A DNA stretch of 64,000 nt from Leclercia sp. S52 (lineage in GTDB: Bacteria > Pseudomonadota > Gammaproteobacteria > Enterobacterales > Enterobacteriaceae), in NCBI RefSeq assembly GCF_039727615.1, contig NZ_CP152474.1:2170001-2234000 (forward strand), in the 5' to 3' direction. Below are positions 27,028-37,945 of the stretch, piece by piece. The notes under the pieces were generated by a model that did no database searches, was not told the origin of the DNA, and saw nothing but the letters and a program-made list of their open reading frames with translations. Positions within the stretch are counted from its first letter, which is position 1; every line of letters starts with the position of its first letter. The position numbers and the translations under genes are program-made.

Positions 27028-27660
27028 ATGACTAATGTCCGCGAAAAACAACCTCAGGAGGCGAGCTTCCGCCACGTGATCCCGGCGGGCGAGCCGTACC
27101 TGTTTGAAGTGAAAAAGGGCCAGACCCTGCGCCTGCTGGATCTGGAGGGTAATCAGGCGGTGGATACCCTGTTCTATAGCGCCGATAACCCACGCGAGCG
27201 CTACGACGCCCAGCGCACCCTGCGTCGGCAGAACAACGCCTATCTGACCAGCGGCAGCGTGCTCTACTCCAACCTCGGCAATCCGCTGCTGACCATCATG
27301 GCCGATACCTGCGGGCGGCACGATACGCTCGGCGGGGCCTGCGCCCAGGAGAGCAACACAGTGCGCTATGCCCTCGACAAACGCCATATGCACAGCTGCC
27401 GGGACAACTTCCTCTGCGCTTGTCTGCACGATGGCCGCCTGCAAAAGCGCGATATCGCGGCCAACATCAACTTCTTTATGAACGTGCCGGTCACCCCGGA
27501 GGGCGGGCTGACCTTTGCCGACGGCATCTCCGCGCCGGGCAAATACGTCGAACTGCGTGCCGAGTGCAACGTCATCGTGCTGATCTCCAACTGCCCGCAG
27601 CTGAACAACCCCTGCAACGGCTGGAACCCGACCCCTGCGGAGGTGCTGGTATGGAACTGA
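27028..27660 (+). CDS. Urea carboxylase-associated protein 2 / carboxyguanidine deiminase subunit
   Basis: This is a 210-residue DUF1989 protein, partner of the product at 26306. It contains [37 protein letters not shown] and [11 protein letters not shown]. Several conserved Cys and His residues (CGRHD, HSCRDNF) suggest a metal site. It lies 11 bases after its partner with an AAGGAG ribosome site, so equal expression is likely. Its stop codon overlaps the start of a small frame of 28 codons at 27651. Function follows from the operon: conversion of carboxyguanidine to allophanate and ammonia. Confidence 0.88.
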   Translation: MTNVREKQPQEASFRHVIPAGEPYLFEVKKGQTLRLLDLEGNQAVDTLFYSADNPRERYDAQRTLRRQNNAYLTSGSVLYSNLGNPLLTIMADTCGRHDTLGGACAQESNTVRYALDKRHMHSCRDNFLCACLHDGRLQKRDIAANINFFMNVPVTPEGGLTFADGISAPGKYVELRAECNVIVLISNCPQLNNPCNGWNPTPAEVLVWN

Positions 27661-27737
27661 CGACCACCCGCTGGCAGCGCCTGCGCCAGATGCTTTACCG
27701 CCTGTTTGAAGTGCGCGCCGGACGGATCCTGCCGTAA
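27651..27737 (+). CDS. Small basic protein, 28 residues, in the guanidine operon
   Basis: The ATG at 27651 overlaps the end of the previous gene and has GGAGG seven bases upstream. The peptide is [20 protein letters not shown] followed by VRAGRILP. It is rich in Arg and could form one amphipathic helix. A 75-base gap separates it from the carboxylase. I do not recognise it. It could be a real small protein that helps the enzyme complex, or a coupling frame that carries ribosomes forward. Confidence 0.45.
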   Translation: MELTTTRWQRLRQMLYRLFEVRAGRILP

Positions 27738-27812
27738 ACGCTTTTTCCCCGTGGACGACCATGCGGTGAGCCAATTTTCGGCGGGACGACCCGCCACGAT
27801 TGAGTCTGAACT

Positions 27813-30800
27813 ATGTTGACGAAACTCCTGATTGCCAACCGCGGGGCGATTGCCTGCCGCATCCTGCGCACGCTGCGCGCCATGAACATCGGCGGCGTGG
27901 CGGTCTATTCCGAGGCGGATATCAGCAGTCTGCATCTTCGCGAGGCCGACGAGGCCCTGAGCCTGGGCGATGGCCCGGCGGCGAACACCTATCTGGTCAG
28001 CGACAAAATTATCGCCGCGGCGAAAGCCAGCGGCGCTCAGGCGATCCATCCCGGCTACGGTTTTCTCTCAGAGAACGCCGCCTTTGCCGAGGCCTGCGAG
28101 ACCGCGGGCATTGCCTTCGTCGGCCCCACGCCGGAGCAGCTGCGCCTGTTTGGCCTGAAACACACCGCCCGGGCGCTGGCCAAAGCCCAGGGCGTGCCGA
28201 TGCTGGAGGGCACGGAACTGCTGGCCGACGTGAATGAGGCGCTCAAGGCGGCGGAACAGGTCGGCTACCCGGTGATGCTGAAAAGCACCGCGGGTGGGGG
28301 CGGGATCGGCATGCGCGTCTGCTATACCGAAGCGGAACTCTTTGATGCCTTTGACGCCGTCGTGCGGCTGGGGAAAAACAACTTCAGCGATGCGGGCGTT
28401 TTTATTGAGAAGTACATCGAGCGGGCGCGACATCTGGAAGTGCAGCTGTTTGGCGACGGTCAGGGGGAGGTGATTGCTCTCGGCGTGCGGGACTGCTCGG
28501 TGCAGCGACGCAACCAGAAGGTGCTGGAAGAGACGCCCGCGCCGAACCTGCCTGAAGGGATGGCGGACGCGCTTTGCGCGGCGGCAATTAAACTTGGCAA
28601 AGCGGTCAACTACCGCAGTGCGGGCACCGTGGAATTTGTCTACGACAGCGACGCCGCCCGGTTCTATTTCCTTGAGGTGAATACCCGTCTACAGGTGGAG
28701 CACGGCGTCACCGAGCAGGTGTGGGGCGTGGACCTGGTGCGCTGGATGATTGAGCTGGCGGCCGGAACCTTGCCTCCGCTGGTCGCCCTGGCGGAAAATC
28801 TGACCCCTGCGGGCCATGCCATTCAGGCCCGGCTCTATGCCGAAGATCCGGGCCGTCAGTTCCAGCCTTCGCCCGGGCTGCTCACCGAGGTGGTGTTCCC
28901 GGCGGATGACCGCCGCAGTCTGCGCATCGACAGCTGGGTAGAGTCCGGCTGTGAGATACCGCCATTTTTCGATCCAATGCTGGCGAAGATCATCGCCTGG
29001 CAGCCCACGCGCGACGCGGCCATTGATGCCCTGCACGCCGCCCTGGGCGAAACCCGCCTGTACGGCGTGGAGACTAACCGCAGCTACCTGCAGCAGATTT
29101 TAACCTTTGCCCCGTTCGCCAGCGGCGAGCCCTGGACCCGCTGTCTGGAAGGACTGACTTATCAGGCCTCCACCCTCGAGGTGCTCAGTCCAGGAACGCA
29201 AACCACGGTACAGGATTATCCCGGGCGCATCGGCTACTGGGCGGTCGGCGTTCCCCCCTCAGGGCCGATGGACAGCCGGGCGCTGCGTCTCGGCAACCGC
29301 CTGCTGGGCAACGATGACCGCGCCGCGGCGATGGAGATCACCCTCAGCGGCCCGACGCTGAAATTCAACTGCGATGCCCAGCTGGTGGTGACCGGGGCGG
29401 AGATCGCCCTCACGCTGGACGGCGAGCCGCTGGAGAACAACCGGGTCTTTAGCGTGCACAGCGGCATGACGCTGCGGATGGGCGATATCTCTGGCGACGG
29501 CGTGCGCAGCTATCTGTGCCTGCGCGGCGGGTTTAACGTCCCGGATTATCTCGGCAGCAAAAGCACCTTTACCCTCGGGCAGTTTGGCGGCCACGCCGGA
29601 CGCGCCCTGCGTACCGGCGACGTGCTGCACGTTTCGCCGTTAACCGCGCCCTGCCCGGAGCAGGTGCTGCCCCAGACCTTGCGCACCACCCTGAATGCGG
29701 TGCGCGAGCTGCGGGTGATCTACGGCCCGCACGGCGCGCCGGAGTACTTCACCCCGGAATATATGCAGACCTTTTTTTGCCACCGCCTGGGAAGTGCATT
29801 TCAACTCCAGCCGCACCGGCGTGCGCCTGATCGGCCCTAAACCCGAGTGGGTGCGCGACAGCGGCGGCGAGGCGGGGCTGCATCCGTCGAACATCCATGA
29901 CAACCCCTATGCCATTGGCGCGGTGGATTTTACCGGCGATATGCCGGTGATCCTCGGCCCGGATGGCCCGAGCCTGGGCGGGTTTGTCTGCCCGGTCACC
30001 ATCATCGAGGCCGATCTGCACGCGGTCGGGCAGCTGAAAGCGGGCGATAAAGTACGTTTTGTTCCCGTCGACATCACCACCGCCCGACGCCTGGCGCAGG
30101 CGCAGGAGGCGCAGATCCTTAGCCTGCACCCGCAAAACGTTGACTGGCAAACTACGGAAATCGCCTCGCCGGTGGTGCTGGAGCAGGGGCAGTCCGATAA
30201 ACGGCTGGTGGCGCGACTTTCCGGCGACACCCATCTGCTGCTGGAGATTGGCGATCCGGAGCTGGATTTGGTCCTGCGTTTTCGCGCCCACGCCCTGATG
30301 CAGGCTCTGGAGTCGCGGACCCTGCACGGCGTTACCGATCTGACCCCGGGGATCCGCTCCCTGCAAATTCACTATCAGCCGGAGGCGCTCAGCCTGACCG
30401 CGCTGCTGGAGGTGGTCGTGGGGTTGTGGCAGGGCGTCTGCGAGCAGGATTCGCTGGAGGTGCCGTCGCGCGTCGTCTGGCTGCCGCTCTCCTGGGACGA
30501 TCCGGCCTGCCAGAAAGCCATCGACAAATACATGACCACCGTGCGCCGGGACGCACCCTGGTGTCCGAGCAACCTCGAGTTTATCCGCCGCATCAATGAC
30601 CTGGCGAATGTCGACGAGGTCTACAAAACGGTGTTCGACGCCAGCTATCTGGTGATGGGGCTGGGGGATGTCTATCTCGGCGCGCCGGTGGCGACGCCGC
30701 TGGATCCGCGCCACCGTCTGGTCACCACCAAGTACAACCCGGCGCGCACCTGGACGGCGGAGAACTCGGTGGGCATCGGCGGGGCCTATCTGTGCGTCTA

Positions 30801-31416
30801 CGGCATGGAGGGGCCGGGCGGTTATCAGTTTGTCGGGCGGACGCTGCAGATGTGGAGCCGCTACCACGCGGTAGAGGATTTCGGCGGCAAACCCTGGCTG
30901 CTGCGCTTCTTCGACCAGATCCGCTTCTACCCGGTCTCCGCCGACGAGCTGCTCACCATTCGCCGCGACTTCCCGCTGGGGCGCTACCCGCTGCGCATCG
31001 AGCACACCACTCTGAAGCTGGCGGAGTACCAGCAATTTCTGGCTGACGAAGCCCAGGGTATTGAGGCGTTTCGTACCCATCAGCAGGGGGCGTTTAACGC
31101 CGAGCGTGAGCGCTGGATCGCCAACGGCCAGGCGCATTTCGACAGCAGCGACGTGCTGGCGGAGGAGGGCGAGGATGCCCCGCTCAAGCCGGGACAGGCA
31201 GGCATTGACAGCCCGGTCTCCGGCAATCTGTGGCAGGTGAGCGTTGAACCTGGCCAGCAGGTCCGCGAGGGCGATGTGCTGGTGGTGCTGGAGTCGATGA
31301 AGATGGAGATCCCGCTGGTTGCCTCGCAGGACGGGGTGGTCAGCCAGGTGCGCGTTCAGCCGGGCTCCCCGGTGCGCGCGGGTCAGTGTGTGGTAGTTCT
31401 GGAGAAAACAGCATGA
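27813..31416 (+). pseudogene. Guanidine (urea-type) carboxylase, biotin-dependent, frameshifted
   Basis: This is a fused biotin enzyme of 1200 residues that carboxylates guanidine with ATP and bicarbonate in the cytosol. In order: a biotin carboxylase domain (LLIANRGAIACRILR, ATP-grasp STAGGGGIGMR), AHS2/KipA-like and AHS1/KipI-like carboxyltransferase parts, and a C-terminal biotinyl domain with ESMKMEIP, where Lys is biotinylated. The frame breaks at seven T (29772-29778): with six it reads [14 protein letters not shown]. Such enzymes were long called urea carboxylases; the riboswitch and partner genes argue for guanidine. The start ATG at 27813 has a weak ribosome site. Confidence 0.88.
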
Positions 31417-33213
31417 TGCATCCCTATGATTTACGTCTCGATGTCCTGGTGCAGGCCTACCGCGAGGGCCGCTTCACGCCGCGGGAGGTCATTGCCACCC
31501 TGCGCGAGCGGGCGCAGGCGCTGAACCCGGAGTTCAATGCCTTTATTTATCTCCTCACGTCCAAAGAGCTGGAGCCCTATCTGGCCGCGCTGGAGGGCGA
31601 ATCGCCGCAGACCAAGCCGCTCTACGGCGTGCCCTTTGCCATCAAGGACAATATCGATCTGGCGGGCATCGTCACCACTGCCGCCTGCCCGGCGTTTGCC
31701 TACCGGGCAGAGCAGGATGCGACCATCGTCGGCCAGCTGATTGCGCTGGGAGCTATTCCGCTGGGCAAAACCAATCTTGACCAGTTCGCCACCGGCTTAA
31801 ACGGCACGCGCTCGCCCTATGGCATTTGCCGCAACAGCGTCAACGCGGAGTATCCGGCGGGGGGATCCAGCTCGGGCTCGTCGCTGGCCGTGGCGCTGGG
31901 GCTGGCCAGCTTTGCTCTTGGCACCGACACCGCCGGGAGCGGGCGCGTGCCGGCATCGCTCAATAACCTGGTCGGGCTGAAAGCCACCAAAGGGTTAATC
32001 TCCACCGCCGGGGTGGTGCCAGCCTGTCGCACCCTCGACTGCGTGACCTTCTTTACCGCCACCGCCGCCGAGGCCAGCCAGCTGCTGGCCCTGACGGCGG
32101 TAAAAGATCCGCGGGACGACTACAGCCGGGCTAACCCGGCCTGGAACGGGGCGCAGGCGTTCGGCGCACCCGAAAAAGGTTTCCGCTTTGGCGTGCCGGA
32201 CCGGCTGGAGTTTCTTGGCTGCAAGGAGAGCGAGGCACTTTATCATTCTGCAAAAAACCGCTTAATCGCGCTGGGCGGCATCCCGGTGACCATCGACTTC
32301 GCCCCGTTTTTAGCGGCGGCAACGCTGCTGTACGACGGCCCGTGGGTGGCGGAGCGTTATCACCTTGCCGGGACGTTAATTGAGCAGCAGCCGGAGGCGG
32401 TGCTGCCGGTGATCCGCGATGTGCTGCGTAAAGCGCCCGGTACCGGTGCGGTGGCGGCGTTTGATGCCCAGTACAAACTCCAGCATTTCAAAACCCTCTG
32501 CGACGGGATCATGGCGGATCTGGACTGTGTGCTTACCCCGACCTATCCGCGCCCGGTCACCCTGGCCGAGCTGGCGGAGGAGCCGGTAAAACGCAACTCC
32601 GAGCTTGGCGTCTATACCAACTTTATGAACCTGCTGGACTATGCCGCCGTGGCGGTACCCGCAGGGTTTATGGCGAATGGTCTGCCGTCAGGCGTGACGC
32701 TGTTTGGTCGGGCATTCACCGATCAGTATCTGCTCAGCCTGGCCGGGGCGTTACAACGTCACCAGCAGCTGGCCCTGCCGGGCGATCGTCAGATTCAGAC
32801 AGCTGAGCCTGCGACGACAGCCACTCACGATCGACTGTCGGTGGTGGTCTGCGGGGCGCATCTGGACGGGCTGGCGCTGAACCACCAGCTGCGTCAGCGG
32901 GGGGGCGACCCTGCGCGAAGCAACCCGCAGCGCGCCGTACTACCGGCTGTATGCTCTGGCCGACGGGAAACGCCCCGGCATGGTGCGCGACCGCGAACAG
33001 GGGGCGTCCATTGCCGTTGAGGTGTGGGAGTTGCCTCACGCCGAAGTGGGATCGTTTCTGGCCGGGATCCCTTCGCCGCTGGGGTTGGGCAAAGTTGAGC
33101 TGGAGGACGGGCGCTGGTTAACGGGATTTATCTGCGAGGAGTATGGTTTGCAAGGTGCGCGGGATATCACGTCGTTTGCCGGCTGGCGGGCATGGCTTGC
33201 CCACCAACGGTGA
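31413..33213 (+). pseudogene. atzF: Allophanate hydrolase (AtzF type), frameshifted
   Basis: This enzyme has 599 residues and splits allophanate to ammonia and CO2, the last step of the operon. The amidase domain has the Ser-cisSer-Lys set: Lys78 in PFAIKDNID, the GGSSSGSS loop near 151-157 and Ser176 in GTDTAGSGRVPA. A C-terminal domain follows (YYRLYALADGKRPGMV, FICEEYGL). The frame is lost at seven G (32899-32905); six would give QLRQRGATLREATRS. The start overlaps the carboxylase stop (ATGA). It is convergent with dmsD after 17 bases, and no clear terminator lies between. Confidence 0.87.
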
Positions 33214-33230
33214 GCGAGCCATGCATAGCG

Positions 33231-33830
33231 TTAACGATAGAGCGGCTTCTCCGCCACCGGGATCAACAGCGTCGACTGCCAGTCGGCCAGCGTCAGCTGC
33301 GCCAGCTGTCCCAGCGCCTGGTAGAACGGGTGGTCCGCGTTTTCGACAAACACGGCGAGAAAACGGGTGCTCCACGGCAGCAAATGCCAGGCCAGGAGCT
33401 GATCCCGTTCCGCGTTCCGACCGGTCTCCGCCAGCCACGCGGCCAGCAGCAGCAGGGTGCCAAAGCGATCTTCCGGTTCGTTCTGCGCCATTTCAAAGGC
33501 GATGCCGTTGTCGCGCATCCACTGGCGCAGTGCCAGGGTGGAGTCGCCGAACAGCACCGATTCGCGATCCAGCCAGACCGATCCCCACGGCGGGGCGGGC
33601 AGCGCCCAGGGGCCGATAAACAGCCGCTGCCAGGCATCGGGAAGCGATTCGTCAGCCTGCTGGCGCAGGGCGTCGGCGATCGGGACTAACTGCCCGGGCG
33701 GCAGGGGCCAGTCCTGCTGCCAGTCGCCCTGGGTCAGGGCCGTCACCAGCGGGGCAGCCTGCTCGCTGTCCGGAGCGAAATAAAACAGCGCGCCCAGTAC
33801 CCGGGCGGTAAATGCAAAACCTTCATTCAT
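33231..33830 (-). CDS. dmsD: Tat proofreading chaperone DmsD
   Basis: This is a 199-residue cytosolic helical protein of the TorD/DmsD group that binds the twin-arginine signal of DMSO reductase-type catalytic subunits until the cofactor is in place. The blocks AWQRLFIGPWALPAPPWGSVW and LDRESVLFGDSTLALRQWMR agree with E. coli DmsD. The start at 33830 (AAGGAATGCAGTA upstream) is preferred to a longer frame that would overlap ynfH. It is the last gene of the ynfE/F-ynfG-ynfH-dmsD operon. Confidence 0.94.
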   Translation of the reverse strand: MNEGFAFTARVLGALFYFAPDSEQAAPLVTALTQGDWQQDWPLPPGQLVPIADALRQQADESLPDAWQRLFIGPWALPAPPWGSVWLDRESVLFGDSTLALRQWMRDNGIAFEMAQNEPEDRFGTLLLLAAWLAETGRNAERDQLLAWHLLPWSTRFLAVFVENADHPFYQALGQLAQLTLADWQSTLLIPVAEKPLYR

Positions 33831-33873
33831 TACTGCATTCCTTGAACGGCGCGGGTTGCCCCGCGCTGACAAA

Positions 33874-34728
33874 TTATCCGGCAATCGCCATGCCTACGGT
33901 CATATGCAGACCGTAGAAGACGCCACGGCCAATAAGCTCTCCGGCCACCACCAGCAGCAGGCCCAGCGTGAGCCCCAGTAAAGTGGGGACTTTTCGACGC
34001 ACCAGTGCGCACAGCCAGCAGCCCAGCCCGGCCGCCAGCAGTATGATACGCCACACCTGCAGGGAACCATAATCCGGCACCAGGGCGTTGGCCTGCTGAA
34101 CGGAACTGTGGATCGCCCCGAGATCGTGACTTTGCAGAACCACCACTGCCGCGCTGGCCAGCAGCGCCACCACCGGGATCCCCGCCGCCAGATGGGCATT
34201 AAAATGCGCCTTCGCCAGCCGCATCAGCAGGGCGGCAAACAGCGGGCCGCCGAGCAGCATCGTCAGGAAGAAATTCAGGGTGGTATAGCCGTTATGCCAG
34301 GTAGGAACCGTGTCAATCTGATACACGCGAGTCATCGCCCAGACAAACACCAGCCCCAGCACCATGCTCAGCACCAGCCAGATCTTCCCCAGCATCGTGG
34401 GCATTTTGCCAAGCACGGCCACTAACCACCAGAAGCCGCCGACGGCAAAGAACAGCGCTCCGCTGGCAATTTCGTTGCTCAGGCCGGAGGCACCGACGCG
34501 ATTAAGGGAGTTAAAGGCGCGCAGCGGCGAGCCGAGATGCAGTACCGAGGCGACAAAACCTACCCCCATTACCAGCCCAAAAAAGAACATGCTCCGCACC
34601 AGACGATAGCGCACCACCGGGTCGTGTTGGCGGATCCAGGCTCCGCCTGCCACTATCAACGCCCCGACGACGCACTGACCGAACACGGTAAAAATGATCA
34701 GCGGCCATTCATGCCATCCATTTCCCAT
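33874..34728 (-). CDS. ynfH: DMSO reductase-like membrane anchor YnfH
   Basis: This is a 284-residue inner-membrane subunit of the DmsC type with eight predicted helices (MGNGWHEWPLIIFTVFGQCV first). It takes electrons from menaquinol and passes them to YnfG. The length equals E. coli YnfH. AGGAGGTGTGAG precedes the ATG at 34728, one base after the ynfG stop codon, so translation is coupled. Confidence 0.93.
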   Translation of the reverse strand: MGNGWHEWPLIIFTVFGQCVVGALIVAGGAWIRQHDPVVRYRLVRSMFFFGLVMGVGFVASVLHLGSPLRAFNSLNRVGASGLSNEIASGALFFAVGGFWWLVAVLGKMPTMLGKIWLVLSMVLGLVFVWAMTRVYQIDTVPTWHNGYTTLNFFLTMLLGGPLFAALLMRLAKAHFNAHLAAGIPVVALLASAAVVVLQSHDLGAIHSSVQQANALVPDYGSLQVWRIILLAAGLGCWLCALVRRKVPTLLGLTLGLLLVVAGELIGRGVFYGLHMTVGMAIAG

Positions 34729-34729
34729 C

Positions 34730-35347
34730 TCACACCTCCTTCGGATTGGCCAGATAGCCGGTGGTATCACCCGTGGGTCGGCTGTTGGCATTGGGTTTTA
34801 TGACGATACTCGGCTTCGTGAAGTGCGCCGACGGCAGCGGTGCAACCGCCGCCAGTTTGCCGTGTTTCTTGCGCAGCTCCTCAATCGGGCCGAAGTCCAG
34901 GGCCCGCAGCGGGCAGGACTCGACGCAGATCGGCTTGTGGCCCTCCGCCACGCGCTCGTGGCAGCCGTCGCACTTGGTCATATGGCCTTTGGCGGCGTTG
35001 TACTGCGGCGCGCCGTACGGGCAGGCCATATGGCAATAGCGACACCCGATGCAGACATCCTCATCCACCACCACAAAGCCGTCGTCGCGCTTGTGCATCG
35101 CCCCGCTGGGGCAGACTTTGGTGCAGGCCGGATCCTCGCAGTGGTTGCAGGCGATGGAGAGGTAGTAGGCAAACACGTTCTGCTGCCAGACCCCGTTGTC
35201 CTCCTGCCAGTCGCCGCCCGCGTACTCGTAGATGCGGCGGAAGCTGACGTCAGGGGTCAGGTCCTTGTAATCCTTGCACGCCAGCTCGCAGGTTTTGCAC
35301 CCGGTGCAGCGGCTGGAATCAATAAAAAATCCATACTGAGTGGTCAT
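34730..35347 (-). CDS. ynfG: DMSO reductase-like iron-sulfur subunit YnfG
   Basis: This is a 205-residue electron-transfer subunit with four ferredoxin-type Cys clusters: CTGCKTCELAC, CNHCEDPACTKVCPSG, CIGCRYCHMACPYGAP and KCDGCHERV--CVESCP. These would hold four [4Fe-4S] centres. It sits on the outer face of the inner membrane with the catalytic subunit. Length and order are those of E. coli ynfG. The ATG at 35347 follows AAGGAG. Confidence 0.95.
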   Translation of the reverse strand: MTTQYGFFIDSSRCTGCKTCELACKDYKDLTPDVSFRRIYEYAGGDWQEDNGVWQQNVFAYYLSIACNHCEDPACTKVCPSGAMHKRDDGFVVVDEDVCIGCRYCHMACPYGAPQYNAAKGHMTKCDGCHERVAEGHKPICVESCPLRALDFGPIEELRKKHGKLAAVAPLPSAHFTKPSIVIKPNANSRPTGDTTGYLANPKEV

Positions 35348-35357
35348 CGGCTACTCC

Positions 35358-37796
35358 TTACGCCTTCTCGATTTGCACCAGATTGGTGTGCTGTGGGTTG
35401 CCCTTCGCCAGCGGCGACGGACGGTGGGTGGTCAGGGTGTTCATGCAGGCACCGTGATCAACGCGGTCGCCCTGCATATCCGCCTGATGCCACGCCCCCT
35501 GGCCCATGGCGCTAACGCCCGGCATGATCCGCGGGGTCACTTTGGCGGCAATGCGCACTTCGCCGCGGGTGTTGAAGACCCGCACCATGTCGCCGTTTTT
35601 AATCCCGCGCGCCTGAGCATCCATCGGATTGAGCCACACTTCCTGGCGGCAGGCGGCCTGCAGCACGTCCACGTTGCCGTAGCTGGAGTGGGTGCGGGCT
35701 TTGTAGTGAAAACCGAACAGCTGGAGCGGGAACTGGCCGCGATCGTCCGAGTCCCAGCCTTCGAAGGTGGAGGCATACACCGGCAGCGGGCTGATGGTTT
35801 CATCTTCCTTGAGCTCCCAGGTGCGGGCGATCTCTGCCAGCCGGCTGGAGTAGATCTCGATTTTGCCCGACGGGGTTTTCAGCGGATTGGCCTCGGGATC
35901 GTCGCGGAATTTCTTATAGGCCACGAAGTGGCCGTTGGGATCTTTCCGCTTATAGATACCCATCGCTTTGAGCGCCTCGTAAGAGGGGAGTTGCGGATCT
36001 TTGGCCACCATTTTGGCGTACAGATACTGCAACCACTCCGCCTGGGTGCGGCCTTCGGTAAAGCGTTGATGGATATCCGGCCCGAGGCGCTTCGCCACTT
36101 CGCTCATGATCCAGTAGATGGGTTTACGTTCGAATTTCGGCGCGGTCACCGGCTGGAGGAAGATCAGGTAGCCCATATTCCCGGCGTAGTCGTTGGGAAT
36201 GATGTCCTCCTGTTCGACGGTCATCAGATCGGGCAGCAGCAGGTCGGCGTATTTCGCCGACGACGTCATGAAATTGTCGATCACCACAATCATTTCGCAC
36301 TTACTCTCGTCCTGCAAAATGTCGTGGGTTTTGTTGATATCCGAATGCTGGTTGATGATGGTATTGCCGGCGTAGTTCCAGATGAACTTGATCGGCACGT
36401 CGAGCTTCTCTTTGCCGCGTACCCCGTCGCGGGTGGCGGTCATCTCCGGCCCGCGGGCGATGGCATCGGTCCAGCTGAAGCAGGAGATCTGCGTTTTGAC
36501 CGGGTTATCCGGCAGCGGCATCCGCTCGATGGTGATGGTGTAAGTCGATTCACGCGCGCCGCTGTTGCCGCCGTTAATCCCGACGTTGCCGGTGAGGATC
36601 GGCAGCATGGCGATAGCGCGGGAGGTCAGTTCGCCGTTGGCCTGGCGCTGCGGGCCCCAGCCCTGGCAGATGTATGCCGGTTTCGCCGTACCGATCTCCC
36701 GGGCCAGCTTGATGATGCGGTCGGCGGGGATCCCGGTGATGGCCGCGGCCCATTCCGGGGTTTTCGCCGTAGCGTCCTCGCCGTGACCCAGAATGTACGC
36801 CTTGTAATGCCCATTTGCAGGGGCGCCTTCCGGCAGCGTTTTCTCGTCGTAGCCGACGCAGTATTTGTCGAGGAACGGCTGGTCGACGAGGTTTTCGTTA
36901 ATCAGGACCCAGGCGATACCGGCCACCAGCGCCGCATCGGTGCCCGGACGAATGGGGATCCACTCATCTTCGCGCCCGGCGGCGGTATCGGTATAACGAG
37001 GATCGATGACGATCATGCGCGCATTCGAGCGTTCGCGCGCCTGCTCCAGGTAATACGTGATCCCGCCGCCGCTCATGCGTGTTTCCGCCGGGTTATTGCC
37101 GAACATCACCACCAGCTTGCTGTTTTCGATATCGGAGGTGCTGTTGCCGTCGTTACTGCCGTAGGTATAGGGCATGGCGCAGGCGATTTGCGCGGTACTG
37201 TAAGTGCCGTAATGGCTGAGGAACCCACCGTAGCAGTTCATCAGACGCGCCACCAGAGAGGCGTAAGGCGAGGAGCGGGTGATGTTGCCGCCGACAATTC
37301 CGGAACTGTAATTAATGTAGACCGCTTCGTTGCCGTATTTAGCCACCACGTCGCGCAGGCTGTTGCTGAGCAGGTCCAGCGCCTCATCCCAGCTGATACG
37401 TTCGAACTTGCCTTCGCCGCGTTTGCCGACGCGCTTCATGGGATAATTCAGCCGGTCGGGATGGTTAATTCGCCGACGGATCGAGCGCCCGCGCAGGCAG
37501 GCGCGCACCTGATGATTGCCGTAAATATCGTCGCCGGTGTTGTCCGTTTCGACCCAGTAGACCTCATCGTCCCGCACGTGCAGCCGCAGCGCGCAGCGGC
37601 TGCCGCAGTTCACCGAGCAGGCGCCCCACACCACTTTATCCGGGGCGGGTTGAAGCGAATCTTTGAGTGCGGCGGCGGCGGGACGTAAACCGAAGGGTAG
37701 TGACAGGCCACCGGCGGCCAGCGCAAGCGATCCGATGGCGGTAGATTTGACGAGGGTGCGGCGGCTGATCCCGCCGCTTTGCGCATTATCTGACAT
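35358..37796 (-). CDS. ynfE: DMSO/selenate reductase-type molybdoenzyme (YnfE/YnfF)
   Basis: This is an 812-residue catalytic subunit. A twin-arginine signal (ISRRTLVKSTAIGSLALAAG) directs export; DmsD is the matching chaperone. Next come the [4Fe-4S] Cys motif CSVNCGSRC plus VRACLRG, and the molybdopterin domains with GNNPAETRMSGGG, CQGWGPQR and the C-terminal KARTHSSYGN and SPLAKGNPQHTN. E. coli has two close paralogues (ynfE, ynfF) in tandem; here there is one, so the exact name is open. The substrate is probably DMSO, selenate or other S/N-oxides in anaerobic respiration. A near-consensus FNR site lies about 100 bases upstream. Confidence 0.92.
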   Translation of the reverse strand: MSDNAQSGGISRRTLVKSTAIGSLALAAGGLSLPFGLRPAAAALKDSLQPAPDKVVWGACSVNCGSRCALRLHVRDDEVYWVETDNTGDDIYGNHQVRACLRGRSIRRRINHPDRLNYPMKRVGKRGEGKFERISWDEALDLLSNSLRDVVAKYGNEAVYINYSSGIVGGNITRSSPYASLVARLMNCYGGFLSHYGTYSTAQIACAMPYTYGSNDGNSTSDIENSKLVVMFGNNPAETRMSGGGITYYLEQARERSNARMIVIDPRYTDTAAGREDEWIPIRPGTDAALVAGIAWVLINENLVDQPFLDKYCVGYDEKTLPEGAPANGHYKAYILGHGEDATAKTPEWAAAITGIPADRIIKLAREIGTAKPAYICQGWGPQRQANGELTSRAIAMLPILTGNVGINGGNSGARESTYTITIERMPLPDNPVKTQISCFSWTDAIARGPEMTATRDGVRGKEKLDVPIKFIWNYAGNTIINQHSDINKTHDILQDESKCEMIVVIDNFMTSSAKYADLLLPDLMTVEQEDIIPNDYAGNMGYLIFLQPVTAPKFERKPIYWIMSEVAKRLGPDIHQRFTEGRTQAEWLQYLYAKMVAKDPQLPSYEALKAMGIYKRKDPNGHFVAYKKFRDDPEANPLKTPSGKIEIYSSRLAEIARTWELKEDETISPLPVYASTFEGWDSDDRGQFPLQLFGFHYKARTHSSYGNVDVLQAACRQEVWLNPMDAQARGIKNGDMVRVFNTRGEVRIAAKVTPRIMPGVSAMGQGAWHQADMQGDRVDHGACMNTLTTHRPSPLAKGNPQHTNLVQIEKA

Positions 37797-37893
37797 GGCT
37801 CACTCCATTATGTTCTTTGTCGAGGAACGTTTTAGCCGTAATTAAGATCAGGCTAATGGAGTGGGAGTGTTACCTATTAAGGGGGAGATAATA

Positions 37894-37907
37894 TTAATGT
37901 ATATCAA
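37894..37907 (-). promoter_or_regulatory. FNR-type site upstream of ynfE
   Basis: On the minus strand TTGATATACATTAA differs by one base from TTGAT-N4-ATCAA. Its place about 98 bases upstream of the start fits anaerobic activation of the operon. Confidence 0.65.
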
Positions 37908-37945
37908 AACAAAGGGGATTCCCCCGCCTGAACGGGGGAGAGCGT

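Noticed and set aside
29749..31137. A 462-codon minus-strand frame over the carboxylase gene
   Set aside because: It lies opposite the carboxyltransferase and biotin domains of the carboxylase and its composition is that of an antisense frame.
23636..33213. Reading the operon as urea use
   Set aside because: The genes are historically named for urea, but the guanidine-I riboswitch and the paired DUF1989 subunits fit the guanidine pathway better.
35340..37688. A 782-codon open frame on the + strand opposite ynfE
   Set aside because: It is the antisense of a well-matched molybdoenzyme gene. Its product has no recognisable domain and no ribosome site; GC-rich genes often give such frames.
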